Of a stretch of 64,000 bases of DNA, positions 53,059 to 62,582 are shown piece by piece. How positions within the stretch are numbered: the first letter of the stretch is position 1; the number at the start of each line of letters is the position of its first letter. The notes under the pieces were generated by a model, which did not search any database, was not told where the DNA came from, and saw only the letters and a program-made list of their open reading frames with translations. This DNA is from Acetivibrio cellulolyticus CD2 (lineage in GTDB: Bacteria; Bacillota; Clostridia; Acetivibrionales; Acetivibrionaceae): NCBI RefSeq assembly GCF_000179595.2, contig NZ_JH556659.1:223456-287455 (forward strand), read 5' to 3'. Position numbers and translations under genes: made by a program.

Positions 53059-55716
53059 ATGACTGAATTATTTGATTATTTAAGAGATTTAACCGGACGA
53101 TCTGTCTTACCTGTTGAGTTTTTAGGAGACAAAGCTTGTGTACTAAATAGATGGCTTGTAAAAAGTGAATTGGCAGATGATTTTACAGATGACGCCATTG
53201 AACCGCACCTGGTTCCAGAAGGCGATTTGCTTATGCCTCATGAATTCGGAGGAAGTTCCAAGGAAAAACCCGAGAGTAACTGGAGGTATTATATTTCCGG
53301 TGAGCTGTATGCTTTTTACAAGTATAATGCCCACCATAAGCTGTTTTCCAATGATAAAAACAAGTATCTGTACTTTGTGAACAGTGTTTACTGCACAAAG
53401 GAACAGGATATTGTCGTACACCTTCACACATTGCAGCCAACTCCTATAAGAATATGGATTAATGGTAATCTGGTATTTTCAAGCAATCCTTACTATGTTA
53501 TAGAGAAAGCCTTTTTTATGTATCATTTCAACGAAGGTCAGAACACAATTCTTGTAGAAAGGTTATCCTGGTCAAAAGATAAAATGCCTCCTATGGGGTT
53601 GGATACTTTTGCGATAGATTTGAAACCATATAGTCTTGTGTTGGATGAGGAATTTAATAACGGGTTTTTAGATGATAAGTTTTCTTGGGATATTTATAAT
53701 ACATATCGTATTGTTCCTTATAGAACGGTATTTGATAAAGATCAGGATATAAGTCTTGTAGTATTGCCAAAGTATTTTAAGGAAGGAAATGAAGAAGAAA
53801 TACAAGTAAGTGTAATCAATTCAAAAGGCGAAGTGGTTTCATCTTGCAATACTTCAACTTCAAAGAAAATAAATTTAAGTCTGGACAGCGATGTCAAAGG
53901 TGCTTTGCTAGTTACGGTTCAGGGAATCAACGAAAGCGAAAGCTCTGTGATTTATATTTACCGCGGGAACTTTGAGGAAGAAACCAGCAGGTTGGTGAGG
54001 CTTGCAGAAGAGAGAGGCGATTTAAGCGAAGACATTATAAATACATTAAAGGGATTGAGAGCAATACCTGATGTTGGAACCAACCTTATCAAAGGCTATG
54101 TTGAGTTTATAAACGACATAATGTTTGAGCAGATATTGCAAAAATATTATGAGTTTGAGAAGTTCCTTTATTTACCTGAAGGTAAGGACAAGAAGCAAAT
54201 ATTTGACGTGTTTGATTCAAGTGTCATGATGTTTAAAGATTTGGGTATTGACGAAACTTTTATACCTTACAGCATTTATTTGCCTAAAGGATATTCCCCA
54301 AAAAAGGATTATCCGCTAATGGTATATCTGATGTTTGGTTATGGCGGTTCAACCTATGACGATCCGCCCATATTTATAAACCAGGGCGATTTCAGCGATG
54401 CAATAGCACTATGTATTAGTGCAAGGGGTACGCTGAACAATGACTATATTCATGAAGTAAACGTTGTGAAAATTATAAGTGAAGTTGCGGAAAGGTTTAA
54501 TGTAGGCAGGAAAAATATATTTGTAACAGGAATTTGCAATGGTGCCATCAGAAGCATAAATCTTGCAATGAGATTTCCGGATTTGTTCTCTGCAGTTGGA
54601 TCCTTTGGAGGTACTGCCAGATTGGAACTTAAAAATCCTGATTATGAGTATATTAAAAACCTTGATAATACCATGCTGTACTCATTCTGCAACGTCGACG
54701 ACTTCACCTTCAACAGTGCAAGAATTTTATATTCTTTAAAGCATTTTAAGAATTATAAGAACTGGATTTTTCACGATCTGGCGCATAATGAGTATCAGGA
54801 CTTGCTTAGTTCCGAAAAGCTGATGAAAGAGGTAATTAAAGAAAAGAGAATCAGCTATCCAAAGAGCATACGTTATAAGACTTATGAGCCAATATACAAC
54901 AAAGCATATTGGGTCAGGATTGAATATATGGAAGACTTAAGCAGGATAGCTTCTATAGAAGCTCAAATTAAGGATGAAAACACAATAGATATTAAAACCG
55001 ATAACATAAGATCCTTTAGCATTCTGATAGACAGGGAAGCTATGGAACTTGGCAGAGACATTCGATTGCATGTAGACGGTATGGATTTAAAGCTCTGTAT
55101 AGATAAATTTTCAAAGCATATTATCGTGAAAGAGGATGGAAAACTGAAGTGTGATGCCATTACGCTTTCGGAAGATAGTTTTGCAAAGGAATATGATCAT
55201 ATCGGTGCAGATGAAAATCTAATGGGTATTAAGCAGCTTTACTTTAAAAAGTGTACAATTGTGAAGCCTGATACGTTTAAGGACAGTAAAAATGCTTTAG
55301 CCAAGAAGTTGCCGGCAATTTTGCAAAGTCCGATTAAGGAGAAGAACTTGAACTATACATACAATATGGTTTGTGAAAGTGAAGCTGACAGGAATTTGTT
55401 AAGTCAGGGAAACTTCATATATGTTGTGGATTTGAACAAGGCATATACAGAATTTGAGGCTCTATGGAGTGACATAGAACTTGAATTCGATAAAAACCAT
55501 ATAAATTATAGGAAGAACAAATTTACAGGAGATTACTTTGCTGTAGTAAAATGTAAAAACCCATATAACAATAGCAATCATGCTTTATTTGTCATTTATA
55601 ACAGTGACAAGGCAGGGGACGAATTAGTCAGCTTTTTAAATACTTTCGATATCAACTCACTGTTCTATAGTGAAGCAATTGTATATAACAACGGAAATTA
55701 CTATTCTTACAGATAA
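53059..55716 (+). CDS. Alpha/beta hydrolase with Cys nucleophile elbow
   Basis: A large protein of 885 residues without signal peptide. The first 310 residues are a beta-rich region I do not recognise. The middle (about 400-620) is an esterase-like alpha/beta hydrolase: YSIYLPKGYSPKKDYPLMVYL, then the nucleophile elbow VTGICNGAIRS with Cys493 where esterases have Ser (GxSxG), a possible acid in NVDDFTF and a His in DLAHNEYQ. The last 270 residues are again unassigned. Cysteine-nucleophile thioesterases are known in NRPS release. In a cluster with no TE domain this protein is a candidate for chain release or macrocyclisation. The start has GAAAGGAG upstream and lies 18 bases after the glycosyltransferase. 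Confidence 0.7.
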   Translation: MTELFDYLRDLTGRSVLPVEFLGDKACVLNRWLVKSELADDFTDDAIEPHLVPEGDLLMPHEFGGSSKEKPESNWRYYISGELYAFYKYNAHHKLFSNDKNKYLYFVNSVYCTKEQDIVVHLHTLQPTPIRIWINGNLVFSSNPYYVIEKAFFMYHFNEGQNTILVERLSWSKDKMPPMGLDTFAIDLKPYSLVLDEEFNNGFLDDKFSWDIYNTYRIVPYRTVFDKDQDISLVVLPKYFKEGNEEEIQVSVINSKGEVVSSCNTSTSKKINLSLDSDVKGALLVTVQGINESESSVIYIYRGNFEEETSRLVRLAEERGDLSEDIINTLKGLRAIPDVGTNLIKGYVEFINDIMFEQILQKYYEFEKFLYLPEGKDKKQIFDVFDSSVMMFKDLGIDETFIPYSIYLPKGYSPKKDYPLMVYLMFGYGGSTYDDPPIFINQGDFSDAIALCISARGTLNNDYIHEVNVVKIISEVAERFNVGRKNIFVTGICNGAIRSINLAMRFPDLFSAVGSFGGTARLELKNPDYEYIKNLDNTMLYSFCNVDDFTFNSARILYSLKHFKNYKNWIFHDLAHNEYQDLLSSEKLMKEVIKEKRISYPKSIRYKTYEPIYNKAYWVRIEYMEDLSRIASIEAQIKDENTIDIKTDNIRSFSILIDREAMELGRDIRLHVDGMDLKLCIDKFSKHIIVKEDGKLKCDAITLSEDSFAKEYDHIGADENLMGIKQLYFKKCTIVKPDTFKDSKNALAKKLPAILQSPIKEKNLNYTYNMVCESEADRNLLSQGNFIYVVDLNKAYTEFEALWSDIELEFDKNHINYRKNKFTGDYFAVVKCKNPYNNSNHALFVIYNSDKAGDELVSFLNTFDINSLFYSEAIVYNNGNYYSYR

Positions 55717-55761
55717 TGTAGGATAAAAACTATTAAAGTTTGCAGAAAAACTAACGCTTTG

Positions 55762-55806
55762 AGCCTGTCGTGTGTATCTCTGTTTTAATCTAAGATGCGA
55801 CAGGCT
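55762..55806 (+). other. Intra-operon hairpin 3 before last NRPS gene
   Basis: AGCCTGTCG (55762-55770) pairs perfectly with CGACAGGCT (55798-55806), with further pairing inward. TGAATTTTAG follows, a poor T-run. It is either a weak terminator or an attenuator that LoaP-modified polymerase would read through. Confidence 0.5.
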
Positions 55807-55828
55807 TGAATTTTAGATGGGGTGTGAA

Positions 55829-58800
55829 ATGATGAAAGAAAAAGAAAAGAAAAGCACTGTCCTGTTAGAAAAAGGGATAGAAGAAGCTAAAAAATACTGG
55901 CTTGAAAAACTATCTGCGGAAATGTGCAGCGCAAGCCTTTCGTTTGATTTTATGAGATCTCAGGAATACGAAAAAGCGAAATGCGAAATAAGCTTTGATA
56001 GAAGCACCGTGGATAAACTATTGGAAATTATCGGAGATAGTGAACTGGATTTATATATTTCGCTGTTATCGGTATATAAGGTTTTGCTTTTCAAATATAC
56101 AGGCCAGGAGGATATAACTGTTGCATCACCTGTGTTTGGTGCGGATTGTAAAACTAACCGGGTTATACCTGTAAGGGACGCTATTGATGACGAAATTTCT
56201 TTTAAAGAATTGGTCAACAAGGTTGCAAAGTCAGTAACTGAGGCATATGAAAATCAATGCTATCCAATTGCCGAATTAGTTAAGATGCTTGGCATGGCAG
56301 AGAATAAAAACTCATTCGCCAATACGGTTTTGATATTTGAGAACATTCACGAAAGAGAACTTTGCATTGAGGAGGAAGCTTTACAGGCTGTTTTTGTTTC
56401 ATTCAGAAAAGAAGGAAAAAAACTCTCAGGAAACATTACCTATAACTCAAAAGTTTACAGTGAGGACACAATAAAGAGATTATCCAATAGGTATTCCCAT
56501 GTATTGAGCCAGGTTTTAAAGGACATGAACATAAAAATTGCTGATATCGAGCTGATTACGAAGGATGAGAGAAAACAAATCCTGACGGAATTTAATAAAA
56601 CAACCACTCAGTTTCCATGGGACAAAACAATATGTGAGTTGTTTGAGGAGCAGGCGGAAAAAGTTCCTGAAAATACTGCCCTGATATTTGGGAATAAAGC
56701 TATGACCTATAGGGAACTCAACACAAGGTCTAACCAGCTTGCCAGGTTGTTGCGGGAAAAGATAGGTGGAATTTCATCAAATCCCGTAATAGGGATTATG
56801 ATGGAACGTTCCATGGAAATGCTTATAGGTATATTGGGCATATTAAAGGCTGGTGGAGCATACTTGCCGATAGATCCCGGACACCCCACGGACAGGATAC
56901 GACATATGCTTGAGGATAGTAAAGCTGCCTTATTGTTGACAGAAGAGAAGCTTTTTGAAAACTGGAAGAGTTTAGACATCCAGGTGATCAATATTAAAGA
57001 TGAACTGTTATACAATGGTGACGGTTCAAACCTTCCAAAGCTTAATAAATCTACAGACCTTGCCTACGTAATGTATACGTCAGGTTCAACTGGAAAGCCA
57101 AAAGGTAATCTTATTACTCATTACAATATCAGCAGAGTGGTGAGGAATACTAACTATATCGATATTAGCAGCAAGGATACCTTGCTTCAGCTTTCAAACT
57201 ATGCTTTTGATGGCTCGGTATTTGATATTTACGGCGCGTTGTTAAACGGTGCGAAGTTGGTTCTTGTAAACAAGGAAACCATACTTGATATGCCTTCGCT
57301 TTCTGAGCTTATAAAAAATCAGGGGATAACGGTATTCTTTCTAACAACTGCATTGTTTAATACGTTAGTAGATATAAATATAGGCTGTTTTGAGAATATA
57401 AGAAAAGTATTGTTTGGCGGAGAAAGAGTTTCAATTCCACATGTGAGAAAAGCTTTAGAATACATGGGTCCGGGCAGGATAATTCATGTCTATGGTCCAA
57501 CCGAGAGTACAGTTTACGCAACATATCATTTTGTAGACAAAATTGATATAAATGCTGTGACGATACCTATAGGCAAGCCGCTTTCAAATACTCAGGTATA
57601 TATCGTAGGGAAAAATAACCGTTTACAGCCCATAGGAGTTCCCGGAGAACTGTGTATTTCCGGTCAGGGATTGGCAGGAGGGTATTTGAATAATCCGGAG
57701 TTAACAAAAGAGAAGTTTGTATCAAACCCGTTCGAAAAAGAATTGTCGGATTTAAACCCTGATTTTCCATCGGATGTTATGTACAGAACCGGAGATCTTG
57801 CTAGATGGCTTCCTGACGGAAATATAGAGTTTTTAGGGAGAATTGACTACCAGGTGAAAATAAGAGGATTTCGAATAGAACTTGAAGAGATTGAAAATCA
57901 GCTTATGGCACATGAGGCAGTAAAGGAAACTGTAGTAATTGACAGGATAGCAGAAGATGGCACTAAATATTTATGCGCTTATTTTGCAAGTGACAAAAAA
58001 CTCGCACCAACACAGCTGATGGAACATCTGTCCCAAACCTTGCCGGACTATATGATACCTTCTTATTTTGTACAAATGGATAATCTCCCTCTTACATTAA
58101 ACGGAAAGGTAAACAGAAAAGCTTTGCCGGAGCCGGACAGACGTATGAATGAAGATAATGATTACAGTTCTCCTGCTAATGATACTGAAAAGAAGCTGGC
58201 AGAGGTGTGGCAGCAGGTTCTTGGAGTTGATAAAGTAAGTACAACAGGCAGATTTCTTGAGATGGGTGGAGACTCCATAAAAGCTATAAAAATAGCAGCA
58301 GAAGCTGCTAAATTGGGTATAAACATAAAAGTCAGCGATATATTTAAGTTCAGAACCATATCCAAAATAGCAGATAGCGTTAAAAACACAGGAGTGCATG
58401 AAAAGACGCTTAATGATGAAGCAATGGGGAAAACTGACTCATGTAAGCTTTTAGAAGTCAATTCCGGAAAGAAATGTGGAAGTAAAAACCGGGATATAAG
58501 GATACTGCCAATAAATCTGCAAACCGACGTTACAACATACCTTCACAGGTCATTGCCGTTATGTGCCGTCTTAAGTGATGAGAAAAACTACCCTTGGTTT
58601 TACAGACATTTTATACAGGTCTTTTCAACTACCCATACATACGGCACAATAAGGCTGGAATATCTTGAAAAGATGAACTTTTACTCGGAAATATATGATG
58701 AGGTCTGTTATGGATATAAAGACTTGGAAGCTGTAGAAGATATTATAAAGTTCATAGTTGATAAAATAGACTCAGGACACTATATAATCATTAATGTAGA

Positions 58801-59590
58801 TGAGTACTATCTGCGTCAGAAAAACAGATATATGAAGGAACACTTTGTACACCAGCAGCTTGTCTATGGGTATGACAATGTTCAAAGAAAAATTATGGCA
58901 GTGGGTTTTGACAGTGAACGGATATTTACGGATATTGAATTTGATTATAATGATTTCGCAGAGTCCTATGAAAAGGGAAAAGTGAATTGCAATGAATTCA
59001 TTACATGGGTTAATGAAAGAGCAATACAAACACTTACACCAAAGGACATAAGGGGAGAGTACGATTTTGGTCCGGGGTATTTCGGAGAACAGTTGAACAA
59101 ATATCTAAATTCTTCAAATGCCAATGATGAAACTGTATATGATTTTGCATCTACAGAGGACCTCAAGAAATGTGATCCCGTCAGGTTTGGCATTGATTAT
59201 CACGATGCCTTGATACAGCACATTCAAAATGTGCTAAACGGAAACTTTACTGTATATTACAACTGTTTCCACCTGCTTTATGAACATAAAAAGGGGATAA
59301 TTGACAGACTGCAATATATATGCAAAACATGCAACGACACTGAAGAACTTGAAGTACTTATTGAGGAATATTCCAAGATATTAGCCAAGGCAAATGCAAT
59401 CAGGCTTAAGGCTTTTGAAATGGACTGCGAAGCTGAAAATACCGAAGAGCATGTTAACCCGATGCAAACATTGCCCTACGAATATATCAAGCCCATAATG
59501 GAGAATTTTATTGATGAGATACGATTGATAAAAAGTGAGGAGAATTTGGTGCTTAAACGGGCTGTAAGTTTTCTTTCAGCTATGCATTAA
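55829..59590 (+). CDS. NRPS: half C domain-A(Ile)-PCP-BtrH-like
   Basis: The last gene of the operon, about 1253 residues. It begins in the second half of a condensation domain (from the YWLEKL motif) and lacks the first half with HHxxxDG, so it cannot condense by the usual route. The A domain (YTSGSTGKPKG near 416) has the code DGFFLGVVYK, a known isoleucine code. PCP Ser is 816. The C-terminal part (about 890-1253) is BtrH-like, with Cys912 in LPLCAVL and His1005/His1008 in EHFVHQQLVYGYDN after INVDEYYL. No TE. GGGGTG supports ATG 55829 or 55832; a longer frame at 55817 overlaps that site. It probably holds Ile on its carrier for transfer by the BtrH-like end domain. That last step is inference. 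Confidence 0.8.
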   Translation: MMKEKEKKSTVLLEKGIEEAKKYWLEKLSAEMCSASLSFDFMRSQEYEKAKCEISFDRSTVDKLLEIIGDSELDLYISLLSVYKVLLFKYTGQEDITVASPVFGADCKTNRVIPVRDAIDDEISFKELVNKVAKSVTEAYENQCYPIAELVKMLGMAENKNSFANTVLIFENIHERELCIEEEALQAVFVSFRKEGKKLSGNITYNSKVYSEDTIKRLSNRYSHVLSQVLKDMNIKIADIELITKDERKQILTEFNKTTTQFPWDKTICELFEEQAEKVPENTALIFGNKAMTYRELNTRSNQLARLLREKIGGISSNPVIGIMMERSMEMLIGILGILKAGGAYLPIDPGHPTDRIRHMLEDSKAALLLTEEKLFENWKSLDIQVINIKDELLYNGDGSNLPKLNKSTDLAYVMYTSGSTGKPKGNLITHYNISRVVRNTNYIDISSKDTLLQLSNYAFDGSVFDIYGALLNGAKLVLVNKETILDMPSLSELIKNQGITVFFLTTALFNTLVDINIGCFENIRKVLFGGERVSIPHVRKALEYMGPGRIIHVYGPTESTVYATYHFVDKIDINAVTIPIGKPLSNTQVYIVGKNNRLQPIGVPGELCISGQGLAGGYLNNPELTKEKFVSNPFEKELSDLNPDFPSDVMYRTGDLARWLPDGNIEFLGRIDYQVKIRGFRIELEEIENQLMAHEAVKETVVIDRIAEDGTKYLCAYFASDKKLAPTQLMEHLSQTLPDYMIPSYFVQMDNLPLTLNGKVNRKALPEPDRRMNEDNDYSSPANDTEKKLAEVWQQVLGVDKVSTTGRFLEMGGDSIKAIKIAAEAAKLGINIKVSDIFKFRTISKIADSVKNTGVHEKTLNDEAMGKTDSCKLLEVNSGKKCGSKNRDIRILPINLQTDVTTYLHRSLPLCAVLSDEKNYPWFYRHFIQVFSTTHTYGTIRLEYLEKMNFYSEIYDEVCYGYKDLEAVEDIIKFIVDKIDSGHYIIINVDEYYLRQKNRYMKEHFVHQQLVYGYDNVQRKIMAVGFDSERIFTDIEFDYNDFAESYEKGKVNCNEFITWVNERAIQTLTPKDIRGEYDFGPGYFGEQLNKYLNSSNANDETVYDFASTEDLKKCDPVRFGIDYHDALIQHIQNVLNGNFTVYYNCFHLLYEHKKGIIDRLQYICKTCNDTEELEVLIEEYSKILAKANAIRLKAFEMDCEAENTEEHVNPMQTLPYEYIKPIMENFIDEIRLIKSEENLVLKRAVSFLSAMH

Positions 59591-59641
59591 TAAGTTAAAG
59601 CATTCTTATAATTATTTATAGCGGAATTCTTTGTAGTATTT

Positions 59642-59689
59642 ACCAAACGTATAGATCACTATTTAATGTAGTGAAAATATACGTTTGGT
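59642..59689. terminator. Hairpin between convergent transcription units
   Basis: A perfect 12-bp inverted repeat, ACCAAACGTATA (59642-59653) and TATACGTTTGGT (59678-59689), with an inner CACTA/TAGTG pairing. It lies 51 bases after the operon's last stop and 27 bases before the end of the opposing gene. The plus-strand tail is moderately T-rich. It is the probable end of the 46-kb transcript. Confidence 0.7.
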
Positions 59690-59716
59690 GAATTTCATCT
59701 TTCTCGTATTACTTCT

Positions 59717-62509
59717 CTAGCTATCATTTTTCAAGATTTCAATACATTTACTGATTTTCTCTTGTTCTGCTGGATTTACTTCGAACTTTAAGGCTATATT
59801 CAAGCATTCTAACGCCTTTTGCTGGTTTTCATTTTTATCCTTTATCTTAGACAAGTCCATATATGAAATTCCCATATAGTGTTGAGTTTGCGCATATTGG
59901 AAAGGAAACTCTGTTTCTATTCCTACATTAATAGCCTCCTGAAATGAATTAATAGATTTTAACAGGTTATTTTCTTTATCATATAGATTTGATAACTTAT
60001 ACAACATCAAGCCTAAATTAATCTGAATTGTAGCATAATCTAAAGGATAATCTTCAACAGTTAAAACATTTAAAGCCTCTTCATACATTCTTTCGGATTT
60101 TTCGAATGTGTCTTTATTGCTATGTAGCTCAGCAAGGTCGCGTAAACAGCTTCCTTGAGTTACCAGGACTTTGGCATAATCATAGGGATATTCTGATGAA
60201 TTATAAACCTTTAATGCTTCTTCACAGGATTTAAGAGCTAGTAGAAGATTTTCGTCTTTACTTTGCGAATTTGACAAATAAACATATAATTCTCCTAACG
60301 CATATTGAGAATATGCATAGTCTAAAGGGAGATCCTCAAGGGTATATACTTTTAAAGTTTCTTTGTATGAGTTTATTGCCTTTAGCAAGTATTCCTTGTT
60401 GTCAGCTTTCACTTCAGCTAATGAATAGTATGTCGAACCTAGATTAAAATATACCATAGCATAACCCGTAGGGTATTCTTTCAGAGTATATACTTTGAGA
60501 GCTAGCTCAAAACATTGGAAGGCTTTTTCGAGAATTTTCTCATCACCTGTATAATTTCCAAGATCCATATAATCCAGTCCAAGATTGTTTTGAATAATTG
60601 CATAATTATAGGGTTGATCTTCAAAGGAAGCGACTTTTAATGCTTCATTAAAGTGATAAATAGATTTAGAGATGTCTTCCTGCTTACCTCTTATTGCAGA
60701 GAGCTTTCTATATGAAATCCCAAGACTGTTATTGATTTCACCAAATTTTATAGGATAGCTTTTATATGTGTATACATTCAATATTTCAGAATAGATCTCA
60801 ATAGACTTTAAAAGGTTTTCTTCTGAATTGCTGATATTTGACATTTTCCTGTAACATATTGCTAATAAATATTTGGTTTGAGCGTTATCTAATGGATATT
60901 TATTATATGTGTATATTTTTAAAGCTCCTTCATAAGCTTGGATAGCTTCTAAAAGATTTTTACCGGTATCATTAATAGCTGACAAATCACTGAAATTAAG
61001 GCCTAGTTGTACTTGAGTATACGCATATTCAAGTGGAAAACTCTCAATATTATAAACCTTTAAAGATTCTTGGCAGTATTCTGTTGACTTAGAAATGTTA
61101 TTCCAGGAGTCCTTTAACTCTGCTAACGATCTATAAGAACAACAAAGCCTCAAGTTAACTGCCGCATAATAATATGGATACTTTGAGTACTGGAAGAAAT
61201 CTAAAGAGTTTTTGTATAAATGTATGGATTTTAAAAGGTTTTCCTCACGTTCTGTAACTAAAGATAACTTTCCGTAGCATGAACCAATATTAAGTTGTAT
61301 AGTAGTGTAACAAAAAGGATATTCTTCTGAGTTATAGGCTTTCAGAGCTTCATTGAAGGAATCCAAGCCCCTTAATATATTGGCTTTTGCATCAGATATA
61401 CTGCCCAAATCCGTATAAATACCTCCTAAAGTATTACGAACCGATGCATATTGTTCAGGATAATCATTAATTGTATAAACTTTTAATGCCTCATTGCAAA
61501 ATTTAATGCCTTTTTCAAGATAGGCTTGCATGTTTTCCACACTAGAAAGAGTTAAACAAGCTTGTCCAAGAATTTTTTGAACTTCGGCATATTCTAGTGG
61601 ATATTTATCAATTGAATAGATTGTTAAGGCGTTTTCACAGGCTGTAAAGGCCATAGATATATTGCTTTGGACATCTCTAATATATGAAAAATTCAAATAT
61701 GTATTTCCTAACCCTTTCTGCGCTGAAGCGTAAATATTTTCATATTTATCGGGTGAACAGACCTTTAGAGCATCTTTATAAACTGTAAGCGCTTTTATGA
61801 GGTTTTCCTCTTTGTTTAGTATAGTAGACATTTTTATATATGTGTTTCCGATGTTAACTTTTACCATAGCATATTCTTTGGGATTTTTTATACTTGAAAT
61901 ACTTTTAAGAATTTTCTCATAGCTATTTATTGCACCGGTAAAATTGTTGGCATCAAATAATTTTTTTGCGTCATTAATTTTATCGTTGATTTCGTTAAGC
62001 CTATACCTTTCAGTTATACATACAATATTTGCTTGTCCTACAACAACAGTGTTTCCGTTTCCTTCAAATGATATATTTATACTGGTATCAGTTGAAAGGT
62101 AAAGAATATTCTCTTTGTCATTCCAATTGGACTTAATACCAAATGCTTTATATAAGGCATCTTCAGGTATAAATAATCTGCTGTTAATAATAACAACTGA
62201 ATTTTTAAGTATAGTCATATCCTGATTAACATACATATTTTTACTATCTGTCTTAAATGAGATTACTTTGGCATCTTTAGTAACTGTAACTGTCTTTGAT
62301 GTGTTATCCCAATTTACTAAGAAGCCGAGAAGGTCCGAAAGTTCCCTTGCAGGCATATATAATTTACCGTCAATCTGCCTTGGAGTTAAGTTGAAACTTA
62401 TGGGATAACCATTTATACTCACACTAGCTATTTCCTTGTCAGCCCAAACTGTTATCCGACAAAGTGAAGCTGCCATCAGTATGATGAGTAGTGCTATTAA
62501 TTTTTTCAT
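59717..62509 (-). CDS. Secreted stalk-domain protein with fifteen TPR-like 47-residue repeats
   Basis: A secreted protein of about 930 residues. A signal peptide covers residues 1-23. Two copies of a copper-amine-oxidase-N-like (stalk) motif follow: YMPARELSDLLGFLVNWD and LFIPEDALYKAFGIKSNW. Next is a GNGNTVVVG segment. From about residue 180 there are 15 TPR-like repeats plus a partial one. Nearly every repeat is exactly 47 residues, with the pattern (A/S)I..Y.EALKVYT...YP..YA..Q..LG..Y..LS. The start at 62509 gives a clean signal peptide; the next ATG at 62518 sits too close to the AGAGGGG site. It is convergent with the biosynthetic operon and probably unrelated to it. A protein-binding scaffold at the cell surface is likely; partner unknown. 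Confidence 0.8.
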   Translation of the reverse strand: MKKLIALLIILMAASLCRITVWADKEIASVSINGYPISFNLTPRQIDGKLYMPARELSDLLGFLVNWDNTSKTVTVTKDAKVISFKTDSKNMYVNQDMTILKNSVVIINSRLFIPEDALYKAFGIKSNWNDKENILYLSTDTSINISFEGNGNTVVVGQANIVCITERYRLNEINDKINDAKKLFDANNFTGAINSYEKILKSISSIKNPKEYAMVKVNIGNTYIKMSTILNKEENLIKALTVYKDALKVCSPDKYENIYASAQKGLGNTYLNFSYIRDVQSNISMAFTACENALTIYSIDKYPLEYAEVQKILGQACLTLSSVENMQAYLEKGIKFCNEALKVYTINDYPEQYASVRNTLGGIYTDLGSISDAKANILRGLDSFNEALKAYNSEEYPFCYTTIQLNIGSCYGKLSLVTEREENLLKSIHLYKNSLDFFQYSKYPYYYAAVNLRLCCSYRSLAELKDSWNNISKSTEYCQESLKVYNIESFPLEYAYTQVQLGLNFSDLSAINDTGKNLLEAIQAYEGALKIYTYNKYPLDNAQTKYLLAICYRKMSNISNSEENLLKSIEIYSEILNVYTYKSYPIKFGEINNSLGISYRKLSAIRGKQEDISKSIYHFNEALKVASFEDQPYNYAIIQNNLGLDYMDLGNYTGDEKILEKAFQCFELALKVYTLKEYPTGYAMVYFNLGSTYYSLAEVKADNKEYLLKAINSYKETLKVYTLEDLPLDYAYSQYALGELYVYLSNSQSKDENLLLALKSCEEALKVYNSSEYPYDYAKVLVTQGSCLRDLAELHSNKDTFEKSERMYEEALNVLTVEDYPLDYATIQINLGLMLYKLSNLYDKENNLLKSINSFQEAINVGIETEFPFQYAQTQHYMGISYMDLSKIKDKNENQQKALECLNIALKFEVNPAEQEKISKCIEILKNDS

Positions 62510-62582
62510 GATATTCATTCCCCTCTTATATTTTGTCTATGCATCTAAAGGTTCTACATAATAACTAAAATAGTAGTGTAAG

